DNA of 64,000 nucleotides from Poa pratensis (GCA_947311845.1 CAMZMU010000111.1:25916200-25980199), one strand, 5' to 3'; shown: positions 1 to 12,127, counted from the first letter of the stretch. Notes: generated from the sequence alone by a model not told the origin. Program-made: numbers and translations.

Positions 1-811
1 AACTTAACAGCATAGGGTTCCTTTGACTAGTTTAAAGCTGCGGGCATATCTTCAAGTCAGTTCACTATCAGCTTCACCAAGAACAGTTGATTAGCTTTTT
101 TTTCCAAAACGGATTAGCTAGAATTATGGATAGGCTAAAACATGAGGGTGCTGCTACTTCTGATGAGGACGAGCAAATGAGGCAGGCACCGTTTGCTAGT
201 AATGAATGATGATACTTAGAAACAGCAGGGCCAACAAAGATGGAGCAGAACTGCTTTGATCAATATCTTGTGTTGGGGACACCATAGGTGAGCAGGTTGC
301 ATCAGTATTCAAGATCGGCAGCCCAGCTGATGAATCACTGCCAAACTTTGTAACCAAGTCATAATGCTCAAGGATTCAGATAAGCTGTTGTTATTGGCAC
401 ATAAGTGGCAACAACCAGCAACTAAATCAGCACATACTAAGCAAGCAAGGCGTCCGATTCCTGTGGTTGATCTAATACTTGACGCCAATTTGGAGAACAG
501 AAAACGCACCACTGATTGAACTTCACCATATATAAGTGTAAAATGAAGAAATGACACAGGGAGCTGGTTAATCAAATTGAACTGTGATAGGAACAGTTTT
601 GACAAAAGGTACATTTGATTAACCAACTGGAAAAAGCATAATCTGGTAAAGGTAACCCGTTGAAGCAGAGTATAGATGTTCAAGTCAGTTTACTGGCATC
701 TTAGCCAAGAACAGTTGAGTAACCACAGTTATACAGGCTAAAGGCTAAAACACGAGGGAAATGTTTCCTATAGTGAACACGAGCAAATGAGACAGGTGAC
801 ACTTGCTAGTA

Positions 812-905
812 CTCACTCCGATCGCTTTTTATTGTCGCGGACAGACAACTGGTACAGTACAAATGTGGTATTCAACTCGCGACAGTTAATTCCGATCGGA
901 GGTAG
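812..905. mobile_element. Stowaway-like MITE, 94 bp
   Basis: The ends read CTCACTCCGATCG and CGATCGGAGGTAG, near-perfect inverted repeats that continue inward to a shared TGTCGCG motif. The element is flanked by TA at 810-811 and 906-907, the Stowaway (Tc1/mariner) target duplication. The two paralogous repeat copies near 210 and 2210 lack the insertion: they read CTTGCTAGT or TTTGCTAGT straight into the downstream sequence, which gives an empty-site comparison. There is no coding capacity. Confidence 0.7.
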
Positions 906-2493
906 TAGCAAAGATACTAAGAAAGAGCATTTGGAACAGGCAGGAACAACATAAAGCTGGAGCGACTTTGCCACAAAAATTGTACTACTTGTTAGTTGGG
1001 GGCACTGGACTCTGTGATAGTTGAATCATCATCTGATGTGTATTATGAAATAATATGGAAGTAGGCAAAACACCAGGAGTAATCTGGCATGCACTCAGGA
1101 GCACATCTAGTGCCCTATACTGAACCATAGTTCTGAGCAAAGGAATATTTGCATTATTATCATATTTGGCAGTGAATAGCAAAGACTCTGGTAGATAACT
1201 GTATCTATAACATAAATTGAAGCAGATTAAATAGCAAGATTGCATATTGATATACTCAATGCCAGAATGATTAACTAAAATTTCACAAACAGTGAATAAA
1301 CCAATTCATCATTCAATTACACGAGTGATGAGATGCATCGATTTTGACCAACGCAATGAGTATGGCACACCAATGAGCACCTATGGACTATTGTGTTGGG
1401 GACACCATAGTTTCCACAGTAATAGTTAGATCAACATCTAATGTAGGGTATAGAATCACATGCAAGTGTGGAAACATCAAAGACTAATCTGTCAGGCACT
1501 AAGACATTACATCTAGGCTCTAGAGTTGTACTGCTTGTCAGTTGAGACCACTGAAGGTTCATCTGTAATAATCAAATCAACTAGTACGAAAATAACATGG
1601 AAACGGAACCATAGTACTGTAGCAACAAACATTAACATCATCATCATATGTGGCAGTACATAGCAAAAGACTCTGGTAGCATGTAAACATAACTAGATCT
1701 AACATTCAGATAAACAACTAACACAAATCACAGCAGAGGAAAAGCTTGCGTATATCGAATTACTCAACGGCAGACTGAATAACTGAAAGAGCACGAAGTG
1801 CGAATAAACCAATTCATTCTTTTACATCGTGTAAGCTGTCAGCATCTTTTCATAAAGCCCAGTGGCGAATCCAACTAAGACCATACAATAGTTATTTAGG
1901 GCATGTATCGATTTTGAACGACACCAATGTGTACGGCACATCAAGGTGCAGAAAGCAACGGAAGTGATCTCTTTAGAATTGTAAAGCTGAGCCTAAATCG
2001 TGAGCAAAAAGAAAGGCTGCTATTTCTGACAATAAAAGCGATAAACTTAACAACAATGCAGGTTCTTTTGTGACTAGTTTGAAACTGGGGTACATCTTCA
2101 AGTCAGTTTACTAGAAGCTTCGCCAAGAACAGTTGATGGATAAGCCAAAACATGAGGGTACTAATAAATTCTAATGAGCACGAGCAAATGAAACAAATGC
2201 CACTTGCTAGTGATGAATGAAGATACTAAGAAACAGCAGGGCCAGCAAAGGTTGAGCAAAACTGCTTGGCCTCAGTCAAAGGGCAAATTGTGTTGGGGAC
2301 ACCATAGTTTCCTCAGTAATAGTTAGATCATCGTCTAATGCAGGGTATACGAAAATCACATGCAAGTGCGGAAACATCGAAGACTAATCTGTCAGGGACT
2401 CAGACATCACATCTAGGCTGTAGACTCTAGAGTTGTACCACTTGTTAGTTGAGACCACTGGAGTTTCCTCTATAATAATCCAATCATCATCTA

Positions 2494-2621
2494 CTCCCTC
2501 CGTCCACAAAAGGATGTCTCAACCTAGCCCAAATTTGTATGTATCTCATGTCTAGATACATACAAATGAGATACATACAAATTTGGGCTAGGTTGAGACA
2601 TCCTTTTGTGGACGGAGGGAG
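2494..2621. mobile_element. Stowaway MITE, 128 bp
   Basis: The element begins CTCCCTCCGTCCAC and ends GTGGACGGAGGGAG. The two arms pair over some 50 bases, for example AAAAGGATGTCTCAACC with GGTTGAGACATCCTTTT. TA flanks it at 2492-2493 and 2622-2623. These termini and the TA duplication define grass Stowaway elements. The near-perfect arms suggest a recent insertion. It has no coding capacity and lies about 500 bp beyond the TMN stop codon. Confidence 0.88.
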
Positions 2622-3106
2622 TACTAGAAAAACATCATAGACTAAAGCTGTTAGGCACTCCTGCAACAAACCTAGAGGTCCTATACTGAACCATAGTACT
2701 GGAGCAAAGAAACATTTGCATCATCAGCATATTTGGCAGTAGATAGCAAGAGATTGTGGTAGCATGTAAACACAACTGGATCTAACAATTCAGAGAAACA
2801 AATAACACAATTCACAGCAGAGAAAATTTAGCAAGCTTGCATATATTGATGTATTCAACGGCAGACTGAATAACTAAACGACACGAAGTGTGAATAAACC
2901 AATTCATTCTATTACATCGTGCAAGCTACCAGCACCTCTTCATAAAGCCCATTGGCGAATCCTACTAAGACCATACAAATAGTTATTTAGGGCATGTATA
3001 CCAAAAGTTGGGATGAACTACGACTTAGCGACTACAAATTTTTCAATGTCCACTCCACTATGCTCACCTCTCAATTGAATGATAAGGCCTCCTCGCAGGG
3101 AGAAAC

Positions 3107-5088
3107 TTAATCGGCCTTCACAGATGAAAAAAGGTAGTGGATGAAGCAGAATGAGGAAATGAACCCAACCGTTCCAGTAGCCAGCATGATAGCAATAACC
3201 ATGAAGAGCGAGTAGCCGAGGTAGAGGGTCGCCGACACTGGTCCGCTCAGGCTCTTGAGGTCAAAAACAAGGTAGTTGATCGAGTACAGGAAGATGTAGA
3301 TGGCCACAGACCCAGATGAGAAGAATGATTTCCACCACCACTTCCAGTCCTCGACGCAGAGGTGCATGTAAGTCAGAACCAGGGAAACCTCAGCGCAGAC
3401 AATAACCAGGAGCAACATCACAATGAAGAGGAACCCAAATACATAGTACACACGGCCCATCCATATGCTTGACATGATGAAGAAGAGCTCGATGAAAAGG
3501 GTGCCGAAGGGCAGTGTGCCAGCGCCAAGAACCAGCAGCCAGGATGGGTACTTCTGAGCAGGGATTTCACGAGGGATCTGGTTTGTGCGGACAGGGTACT
3601 CAATGTGAGGTGCCTTGGCCCCGAGGAATCCACCAACAAGTGTAAGCGGCACAGAGATGCAGAACCAGAGCAGAATCAGCACGACGAACAGCGAGAAGGG
3701 TATGGCACCCGTGCTCTGGCTTCCCCACAGCAGGAAGTTCAGCGTGGTAAGGATCAGGAACGCGATACCAGGGAAGAAGCAGGCTGTCCTCCACGAAACA
3801 CCAACCCAACCAGAGTGATCTCCACACTTGATCGTCTTCCACACACGCACACTGGCGTATCCAGCCAGGATCCCGAGAACCAGGTAAAAGAAGAGCATGC
3901 CAGTGATCAGAGTACCACGCGAGGCCGGTGACATGAACCCAAGCGCAGCAAACAGGATGGTGACCACGGCCATCCAAGGATCTGAACACCATCCCCAACC
4001 ATCATGCAGAGCAGCATCGGGTTGCTAGGCGCACGGAAGACATCACTGACCACAAGCTTCCACCCAGACAGCTCCTCATTCATCTGAGCCTGCGCCTCAC
4101 TGTCAAGCTCCTCGTACCTCGTCAGATCCCGCCTGACGGTCCTCAGCAATATGACGAACACGATACCAGCCAGGAAAGCGATGACCATGAGCGAGTTGAG
4201 GATGGAGAACCAGTGCACCTTGGCGCCCTCCATCTTGAGGTAGGCGTCCCACCTGGAGGGCCACTTGATGTCGCTCTCGACGAAGGAGACCTCGTAGGTG
4301 TACACGATGGGCTCGCCCTCCTTGATGCTCATGGAGACGGTGGTGGGGTCGCACTTGATCTTGTTGGGGTACCGGCTGTACATCTTGAGCGACTTGGCGT
4401 CGTCCGGGTTGTGCTTGATGCTGCAGGGCACGACCTCGAAGCCGACGACCATCCAGCCCGAGGAGGGGTCGGAGGAGGAGGCGTCCTTGGAGGGGATGCC
4501 GTCGGTGGCGTCGCCGGTGCCCATGACGCGCGCGACGTTGGGGTCCTCGTACTTGTGGACGAGGACGGTGAACTGGAGGTGGTTGAAGACGTAGTAGTCG
4601 TTGGCGACGCGGATGCCGACGGGGTAGCCGGTCCAGCGGAGGAAGTAGTCGTCCTTGCGGGTGTAGCGGATGGCGGGGAGGTTGTCGAGGATGAGGTTGA
4701 CCTGGTACATCTCGTCGATGCGCTTCCTCATGAGCGTGAAGGCGCCCGGGGAGAGCGGGTCGGAGCGGCAGAGGAACACGTCGGACTCGTTGGCGTGCAT
4801 CCGGAAGCGGTAGGGCGAGGTCTCGATGCGGTCGCCCATGAGGAGCTCGCCCAGGTTCTCGGCGCTGTCCTTGACGCCCTCGGGCGGGGTGCAGAAGGGC
4901 AGGCTGTAGTAGCTGAAGGGGATCTCGGTGTCGATGGAGGTGAGCGAGTTCACCTTCACGTTGAGGGCCTCGCCGGGGCTGTACTTGTGCGGGTAGCTCC
5001 CCGGGAGGTAGAAGGCGTGCGCGGCGGGCGGGGAGGAGGCCAGCAGGGCCGCCGCCACGGCGAGGACGGCGAGGTGGAGGCGGGCCAT
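3107..5088 (-). CDS. Transmembrane nine (TMN/EMP70, nonaspanin) protein, one frameshift
   Basis: The product is an endomembrane TM9SF protein, a family resident in Golgi and endosomes with roles in protein sorting. The first 373 or so residues hold a signal peptide (about residues 1-25, ending AAHA before FYLPGSYPHKY), the long lumenal EMP70 domain with DSAENLGELL and GDRIETSPY, and the first membrane span near residues 290-315. The remaining 288 residues hold seven to eight hydrophobic spans and end in KAD*, which fits the KXD/E Golgi-retention motif known for plant TMNs. Total length, about 660, is normal for the family. The conserved MVGDGVQ segment runs out of frame at about 3971-3974: one base is missing just before ATGGCC, with no splice sites nearby. 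This is either an assembly error or a recent inactivating mutation. The GC-rich 5' half is typical of grass genes. The subfamily member is not assigned. Confidence 0.93.
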
Positions 5089-5281
5089 GGTGGCCGCCGG
5101 ATCTGGATATCGGTCGGCCGAAGGCGGGCGCGGCGGATCTGGGCCGGGGAATGCGACGGCGCGGCGGACGGGGGTGTCGGTGGAGGCGGGGCAGATCTGG
5201 GGGCGGCGGGCGAGAAATGGAGTAGGCGAGTAGGACTGGACTCGCTCGACTCACGCGAGGCGACGGCCTGGTTGGTGATGG

Positions 5282-5287
5282 TTTATA
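5282..5287 (-). promoter_or_regulatory. Likely TATA box of the TMN gene
   Basis: On the minus strand the sequence reads GGTATAAACC, about 195 bases upstream of the TMN start codon at 5088. This would place transcription start near 5250 and give a GC-rich 5' leader of about 165 nt. The call rests on motif and spacing only. Confidence 0.4.
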
Positions 5288-5299
5288 CCACGGCGTGAC

Positions 5300-6273
5300 C
5301 GTGCTGTGGGGAGAGAACGTGTCGGTGCTGCTCCTCCTCGGGGTTTTTACTCTGACGGACGGGGGTTCTGGGTATTGGCGCTGCAGAAAATTCGGTCAAG
5401 TTTGGAAAAGTTTCAAAAACAATGGAAAGATTTGACGCTCTTGATGATTGTCATTGGCACAAGTTCAACGAGACAGCTACTAGCAAAAATGGACCTAGGG
5501 TTTCGTGGGTTGTTGTTAGTCAATAACCGGGGAACCTCGGCATACGAACTTCACATCTCGCTAAAACTCGTAGGATCGAGTAGTTGGCAACTTGCTCCGT
5601 CAAAATATTAACATGTGCTCGTTTCGAAGAAAGTGTTAGATCTCATTTTATTCAAGGTAACGTACAAATTTGCAGCGGTAAACGGGAAAGCCGTCATGGA
5701 GGTCATCGAATAACCTCAGATAGCTAGGACGATATCGTCTGGGGGTGAGAAGTGGTCATCCACGACTCCACGTGAGGAAAAGACTTGAACGACTATATCA
5801 AAAAATTGGCAAATTACGAGTCGCTTTGTTTGTACTTTTGGTGATATTGCAAAAATCCACAACCTCCCGCAAAGTCGCGGTGAAAGAAGAAGGTGAGCTC
5901 TGGCCTTATAGAGCATTGACCCGAGGCCTCATCGATAACTTTTTGGTGATAGCTATTGTAAGGATTTCACCAACGGTGTTGAACCCTGGCCCATGCAAAT
6001 TTAGTACATGTGCGATGTGGCATGCAAACCAAATAGAGTTATGCAAATAGTGCTTGGACGAATATAGCTTGGTGAGGAGCAAACATGCCTAGGTCAGAGT
6101 TTGAATATTGAAGTCAAAACACATCGTATGAATTAACCTTTCGTATTATGAGAGAGGGACATGATGTAAAACACATGGAAGAGGAGACTGTTAAGGAGCT
6201 ACACATGCATTCTGACTGTTGCGGATGATGAGGTTCATCGCAATAGATTGAAGACCGATATCATTAGAATCTA
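5300..6273. other. Intergenic, nothing recognised
   Basis: This is unique-looking sequence upstream of the TMN promoter. The open frames of about 100 codons show no family signature and no sustained coding composition. No RNA gene or repeat was seen. Confidence 0.5.
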
Positions 6274-6441
6274 CTCCCTCAGTGTTTAAATATAAGATGT
6301 TTTAGACTGTGTCCACATTCATATGCATACAAATGTATGTAGACACATTTTAGTGTATGTAATGTGTATGTTCACTATTTTAGTATGCATAAGACAATAT
6401 GTGAAATACCTAAAACATCTTATATTTTAAAACGAATGGAG
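6274..6441. mobile_element. Diverged Stowaway-like MITE, 168 bp
   Basis: The ends are CTCCCTCAGTGTTTAAATATAAG and, as its inverted partner, CTTATATTTTAAAACGAATGGAG. TA lies on both sides (6272-6273 and 6442-6443). Inside are ATGTTTTAG and CTAAAACAT arms. Terminal mismatches show it is older than the elements at 2494 and 7211. It is non-coding. Confidence 0.78.
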
Positions 6442-7210
6442 TACTTCTCTCCCACGTTTGGAAAGAGCATGCCCCGTATGTGTACATGTAAATATGATAA
6501 TTCTTTTATTTGGCAACAATACCATTTTGTGATGTTGAAATAGTCGAGAAGGAAACATATGTAATGCAACATAGCTTTTGGCTTTGACCCTTTTCACAGT
6601 ACTCCGCTCAGGTTTCAGGGTGGCGCCCGACCCGGCCCGCTTCCTAGTTAAAGATTTTTTGTTTAGTTATAATATTCTCCCCAAAATTATTTCGTTTTGA
6701 ACTAGAAATTGTGTTTTGCGGGCTTGCAGGATGACCGCTTGACACTCTTATTCTCCGCTACCGAGAGCAGCCTTTTAAGCCTCGTGTCAAGTTTTGCGGC
6801 AGTACTATCTTCTCTTCTCCACCGAATTGCCCTAGGACAAGTTTATATTTCTTATCTTGTCAGGAACTTTCAGTCTTATAAGGGTTGGACTTGGTTCCTA
6901 GTCTTGGAAAAAAGGCCACACGAGGAATTTGCATCTTTTTCTGCACCTAAACATTAAGGTCAAATTTAAGGATGACTCGTTCCCACATATACAAAATGTT
7001 TCCTACTATACTAAGTTTTTCGGTCTCTTGATGTCCATTTTTCTTCTTTCAGTTAGTGTGTTCTGAAATTTTCAAACAAACGACCTTCTACAGGCAGTGC
7101 GGTAGGTCATGGAGCACACAGGCTGTTTTCAGACCCAGGACGTCACATAGGCTAGTCGAGACCCGTATAACAAGCTTGGTGTCGTCCATGGAGTCTTGTC
7201 GTCGGATCTA
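6442..7210. other. Intergenic, nothing recognised
   Basis: This is AT-rich sequence between two MITEs. No gene, RNA or repeat could be supported. An 82-codon frame at 6709 shows no family signature. Confidence 0.5.
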
Positions 7211-7395
7211 CTCCCTCCGTATCAAAATATAAGTCATACTTGCTCATTACCAACCCATATGTATCTAGACATGTTTTAGTGCAAAAACATGTCTAGATAC
7301 ATATGGGTTGGTAATGAGTAAGTGTGACTTATATTTGAATCTTGCACTAAAACATGTCTAGATACATATGAGTTGGTAATGAGATACGGAGGGAG
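7211..7395. mobile_element. Stowaway MITE with internal partial duplication, 185 bp
   Basis: Termini are CTCCCTCCGTATC and GATACGGAGGGAG with TA at 7209-7210 and 7396-7397. The normal hairpin arm CATTACCAACCCATATG is followed by its complement, CATATGGGTTGGTAATG. A second complement copy with one change (CATATGAGTTGGTAATG) then precedes the right terminus. The right arm therefore occurs twice, as if through slippage or a nested rearranged copy. Confidence 0.85.
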
Positions 7396-9115
7396 TAGAT
7401 TACTACAATCCTCGGCAAAGCTGCACAGTGTTTGTTAACCAAACTAATCGTCGTTCTAATCTGTCAACGAGTCGCTGATTTTGACGCTGCTGGCATGCCG
7501 ATCGATTGGACCATGCATACGACATGGCGTCAATCAGGCGCGAAACAGAGAGAAGATCCGGCGCATCGATCGATGATTGCCCAGAAACAAATTCGGCATA
7601 AAACGCAGAGGAGCAACATGCACTGGATCAAGGTTTTGCCGTAACATGCATGTTCCATCCGGCCCAACTATATATGGATGTCATCGCTCGATCGGGACGA
7701 GCTAGCTACCGGAATCGCCAGCTTGGTCGATCGATCCATCGCGGCCATTATCGAAGCGACAACGAGCTCGATCGTCGAGCTGGTAGGAGCTGGTGGCGGC
7801 AAATGATTCGAGTCTGCCCGGAAAAGAGGCGCTCGCACGCACGCACGATCGAGTAATAGGTACAGTAGGTGCTCCGGCGTCGCCATCTCCCAACTAAGCA
7901 GAAGCCAGTCGGAGAGCGATGGCTGACGGGATGAGCGACGCCGATCGAGCCGCCACCAACTGCAGTCTAGGTCGGGGTTCGTTTTCGGCAACGATGCTGT
8001 TGTCAATGAAGCGGTAGACGGACGCGGCCGCCGCCGGCCTGTGCCGCTGCCGGCGGGCGGAGCTCCTCCACGCCGCGCGTAGATGCAACGGCAGGAGGTA
8101 TGTACTCCGTACTATGTAGGAGTTCGTACAATCTTTCTTGGACATGGTTTGACGTGTCTTTCGACTCAGCTTCGCACAACAGAGTGCAGCTTTTGTATGA
8201 TCCGATTCCTCTCACAGTCACAGGAGCTCACAGCTCGGGATAGCCTATCTGCAATTTTTTTCTTTCTAATTTTAAGAATGCGGGAGCTTTATTCAGGATG
8301 AAATATCAGGATTACGATCACCTCTCCTCTCAGGCCTGAATAAGAAACCCGGTGGCTCAACAATACACGCATATTCAGCAGCGGTGAGCCGCCTGCAGAT
8401 TAACCTCGCGCCTACTAAAAACAATACATAAGTTTGAAAGACAAAGCTTCGGTCACTAATTTCGATCTTCTAGGATCGGACATATGACAAACCTGAGGTT
8501 CAAGCATAGTTTCCTCTGTTTTTCGTTTGCTCTAGTCTCTTGAATCAAACTGATAAATTGTACGGACAAACAAAAATACAGTACCATATTAAGCCCGGAA
8601 AATGCTTCGTTGAACCGGGCGGCATCTGCTCCAGGCGCATCGACGGAGCTAGAGACTTCATGATTCGGAACCTGACAAAAGCAGGCCACGTATATCATCT
8701 GGGCAGGCTTGTATTTAGGAGTGTAAATGAGTGTACAATTCTGGTTGTGGGGACAAGAACTGTGTCAGAGGGTCTCAGAGCAGATGTGCAGGCGTGTGCC
8801 ATAAATATGTTGCAGGCATAGGGTTATAGCTCTCTGTAGGGCATAGCAGATGTGCAGGGCTAGGTTAATCCCAATGGCCGGCTTGACCGTAGCTCGCCCG
8901 GTTCGTCACTCGTCAGCACCCATGCACGCACCACCGCATCTCCCGCAGGCCGCACGCCGAAGCGGCGGCGCGCGAAGCCGCCGTCGAACCGGAGTGCACC
9001 GCCTCCCTATCTGTCGCTGGACAGAGGAGACCACGCCTCGTGCTTTCCCATTTCCCAGTTGGAGGTGGCGTTTTGGCCTCGCGCCTGCGCCCAGGACCAG
9101 CAGCGACGGCGCATG
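7396..9115. other. Intergenic, no gene supported
   Basis: Mixed composition; GC-rich from about 7650 to 8060 and from 8900 to 9110. The overlapping short frames on both strands match no family I recognise. The last 200 bases are GC-rich like a gene 5' end, and they continue beyond the CACTA element at 17318. Confidence 0.4.
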
Positions 9116-9132
9116 CACTACACCACAACATA

Positions 9133-9390
9133 CATTTTAGGGCATTTTGGTTGGGGCACTTTTTAAAGTGCCCTAAAAGCTTTCAATTAGGGGCACTTTG
9201 CCAAAGTGCCCTAATAGGTATGACCTTTAGGGACACTTTACCAAACTGCCACCAAATGTCATAGCTATTGGGGCACTTTGGCAAAGTGCCCCAATAGGTC
9301 AAGAGCTATTGGGGCAGTTTGGCAAACTGCCCCCAAATGTCATAGCTATTGGGGCACTTTGCTAAAGTGCCCCAACAGGTGTAGAGCTAC
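9133..9390. repeat. Left subterminal palindromic repeats of the CACTA element
   Basis: About six units of roughly 35-45 bp are each built on a short palindrome such as GGGGCACTTTG-G-CAAAGTGCCCC (9270-9292). They are spaced by AATAGGT or CATAGCTATT. One unit (about 9311) carries CAGTTTG/CAAACTG instead of CACTTTG/CAAAGTG, so the pairing is kept. Such motifs in CACTA elements bind transposase. Confidence 0.8.
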
Positions 9391-9399
9391 GCTACTTGA

Positions 9400-11730
9400 G
9401 GCAAACCATTTGATCTGTCTCTACCAGTGTTCGACAGTGTGTCTTGATGACGGCTGAGCAAGCAGATGCAATAATCACCTTGCAGGGGGAAATCATTGAT
9501 GTACTTGAGGCCATATAGCACCGCACAGGCTTCAGCTTCTTCAGGTTCAGTGCAGACCTGGAGTTGCACACAGGCTGCGAGCTTGATCGAACCCTCGTCT
9601 TTCTTATACCCAAAGCCAAGAGGCTTTTGATCCCTGCACAAGTCCACATAAAATGCAGAGGCATCTACTTTACACACGAACCCAATGAAGCTCCATTGCT
9701 GCCCTTCCCGTATCTTCTAGGAGTTGTAGCTTGTCAGTCTGTGACTTGCTGCCATTGTATCCAACATGTTCAAATTGGTACTCCGATAGATTTTTTTTAC
9801 TAACCAGCTGGAACCTAAACAGCTGGGAAGCTTTCTTAGTCCCAAAATAGAAAACGTATTTCTATCTGGTTAGACATATTTTTGAGTAACAGTTACTCGT
9901 CACGTTGGCATATGTGATGCAAGGAAGCTACCGAAAAATGGCCTATTTAGCAGTGTAAGCAAAGAAACCAGTCCATACACATTACGTGTTTATACATGTA
10001 CGGAAACTAGAAGCAAAGAAACCAGTCTGTACATAGCAGGTTTATACACGTAACAGAATCATAAACATACCGTTGCATGCAAGTTGATCATGCAAAGAAA
10101 CCGTAAGCTACGAAGCCATGAACCGAGCCATTTTCTGACATGATGACAACACAAGTGCACTAGGACAGGTCACAGGTACACCACCATCTAAAACTATGCC
10201 AGAGAACTACAATAATAGAGAGCATATTTAGCTTAGCAAGGAGGTATTAAATATCAAATAATGCACAATTTATTATCTATATGACGAAATACCTTTAGAA
10301 TCCTATATGCAGCAAATATTAGACAATCTAAACAAACAACAAAGTGTCTCAGAAAGTCAGGATTCAAGAAAGTATTATGCTGGCGGAAGTATTGGTTCAC
10401 TTAAAATATTGTTCAAGAAATCAGCTACACATAGTTTAGATGAAGAAAACCTGGTCAAACAGGGTCACGAGCAAGTATAGAATCTGTCCCTAGCAACCAG
10501 CAGCAATAATATGACCATTTGATCCTATAGAAGAAGAGGGAAGAAGCTAAAACTCAAATAGAACTTAGGAAATCAACTATATGATCTTGGGAAACTATTC
10601 CCATATGATTTACTGATCATATGATAATCTAGAACTCACAAATATCACAAATAAATTTATGGCAGCAAGTAAATGGATAACCAACCAAGTTTCATGTGAT
10701 TTGAACAAGTAAATCTATATTTTAGAAGTACTACACATTAGCACAACACATATACAATAGTAAGACAACAACTAGGAAACACAGTACTACACCATACATA
10801 GACTTGGGTGTTTAATCCAAACAAGTGTTTATTCTTGCAAAAATTAAAATAAACATCAATTGAACTTATCAAAACCTCTACATGATCTAAGCAAAATAAT
10901 CCATCTAGATAAGGTACATGAAACCAATCAGATCGAAGAGTCCATCAAAGTTATGTATATTCACTAGTAAATAAGTGTCCTTCCTGGGCAAGATTTAGTG
11001 TACCACTTTATGTTCTTTCCACATTAAAATATAGAGCTAATTAACGAAACCCATGCCCCGTGAGACCAATTGAACAAGACATGCTATACTAGGTTGGCAA
11101 AGTAGGAACTACAATTATTTAAAGACTAGCGTTCATTCCAGCTGAAAACATATTACAAAAACTAGAACTAGATCATCTACACAGCCAACAAACCAACTAT
11201 ATCAATCAACTACTTAACCATATGATTACCAACACCACAAATACATAGCATAGCTACAATGATCAGCACGACAGCACCACCACGTGATCATCACCAGAGT
11301 CCTAACTAGCAGCCTAGATCAACTCTAACATGTTTTTGTACCAGAATTCTTCAACCAACCAAATTATTTGATGTCCAGAACATAATCAGGACCAACTGAG
11401 TCATCCTAGAGCACAGCAATACCACGGCTCGGCCACGTCACAGAGCACAGGAGGAGTTGGAAGTAGCGGAAGTAGCGGAGGAAGACAAAGCTGGGGCCAG
11501 CCGCAGCCTACCACCGCAACGAGCTGCGGGAGGCCACGACTAGGCCACAGCAACAACACTAGGAGAGTAGGAGCCTCACCACACCATCGGGTTACCGGAA
11601 CCGAGCCACATAGCGGACACGGGTCCAGGGAAGACCGTGGTAGGCGAGGAAGAGGAGAATGTACGCGTGTGTTCAGAAGCGGAACATGTCGCGGCGGGCA
11701 CCGGGGCAGCGTCGGTGACGCGGGCGACGG
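9400..11730. other. AT-rich interior of the CACTA element, no gene supported
   Basis: No reading frame of convincing length or family was found. Frames around 9387-9800 contain peptide stretches without a recognisable signature. From about 9900 to 11400 the DNA is AT-rich with stops in every frame. The right 300 bases turn GC-rich. Confidence 0.45.
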
Positions 11731-11854
11731 TGACCTAGGGTTCTAAGAGCCCGAGAGGGGGCGGAGCGGGCAAAAGAAGCGGCCAAGGGAACCGGACGAG
11801 GTTAAGGCTGAGCTGTACCGGCCGTGGCGGCGACGGTGATGGCCGGCGTTGACC

Positions 11855-12127
11855 GGAGAAGCCATGACAGCTCGGCGATAGAGAAGGGGATCCGGGATCG
11901 AGGGAGAGGAGAGTGTCGTCATGAGGGAGAGCCGGCGCCGCACTTACACCCCGCGCGCACATGGGCCTGGTTGGGCCAGCAAATGGGCTGCAGCACTTAC
12001 ACCCCGCGCGCACGCACGCGACACAGGCACTATACACAGCTCTCCCTCTCGATTAATTAAAAAAAAAACTCTCCCTCTCGATCCCCGTCGCGTCGTCTCT
12101 CCCCTCTCGAGCTGTCATGGCTTCTCC
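11855..12127. repeat. 19-bp perfect inverted repeat and an 18-bp direct repeat
   Basis: GGAGAAGCCATGACAGCTC (11855-11873) and its exact complement GAGCTGTCATGGCTTCTCC (12109-12127) face each other, with related flanking bases (CTATCGCCG near both). Between them CTTACACCCCGCGCGCAC occurs twice (about 11942 and 11995). The right arm contains an ATG that opens a GC-rich frame. It looks like an inverted duplication of a gene 5' end. Confidence 0.6.

Larger units (their letters stand above)
1..3000. repeat. Block of about four diverged direct repeats
   Basis: This stretch lies downstream of the minus-strand TMN gene and holds no convincing gene. Similar blocks recur in the same order. A block containing TCAAGTCAGTTTACT and GAGCAAATGA occurs near 50-250, 680-960 and 2095-2290. 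A block starting TGTGTTGGGGACACCATAG occurs near 270, 1393 and 2281. A block with CCTATACTGAACCATAG, TTTGGCAGT and GAATAAACCAATTCATTC occurs near 1110-1330, 1600-1890 and 2680-2960. The copies differ by many substitutions and indels, so the duplications are old. Short reading frames in it look accidental. No LTR or TIR encloses the block. It may be an expanded 3' flank of the TMN gene or decayed tandem repeat sequence. Confidence 0.6.

Noticed and set aside
4103..5298. Long open frames overlapping the TMN gene on both strands (383 and 361 codons)
   Set aside because: They are Arg/Pro- or Gly/Val-rich shadows produced by the GC-rich third codon positions of the real gene and match no family.
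8456..8821. Small frames at 8456-8698 and 8540-8821
   Set aside because: No family signature, overlap on opposite strands, and composition like the surrounding non-coding DNA.
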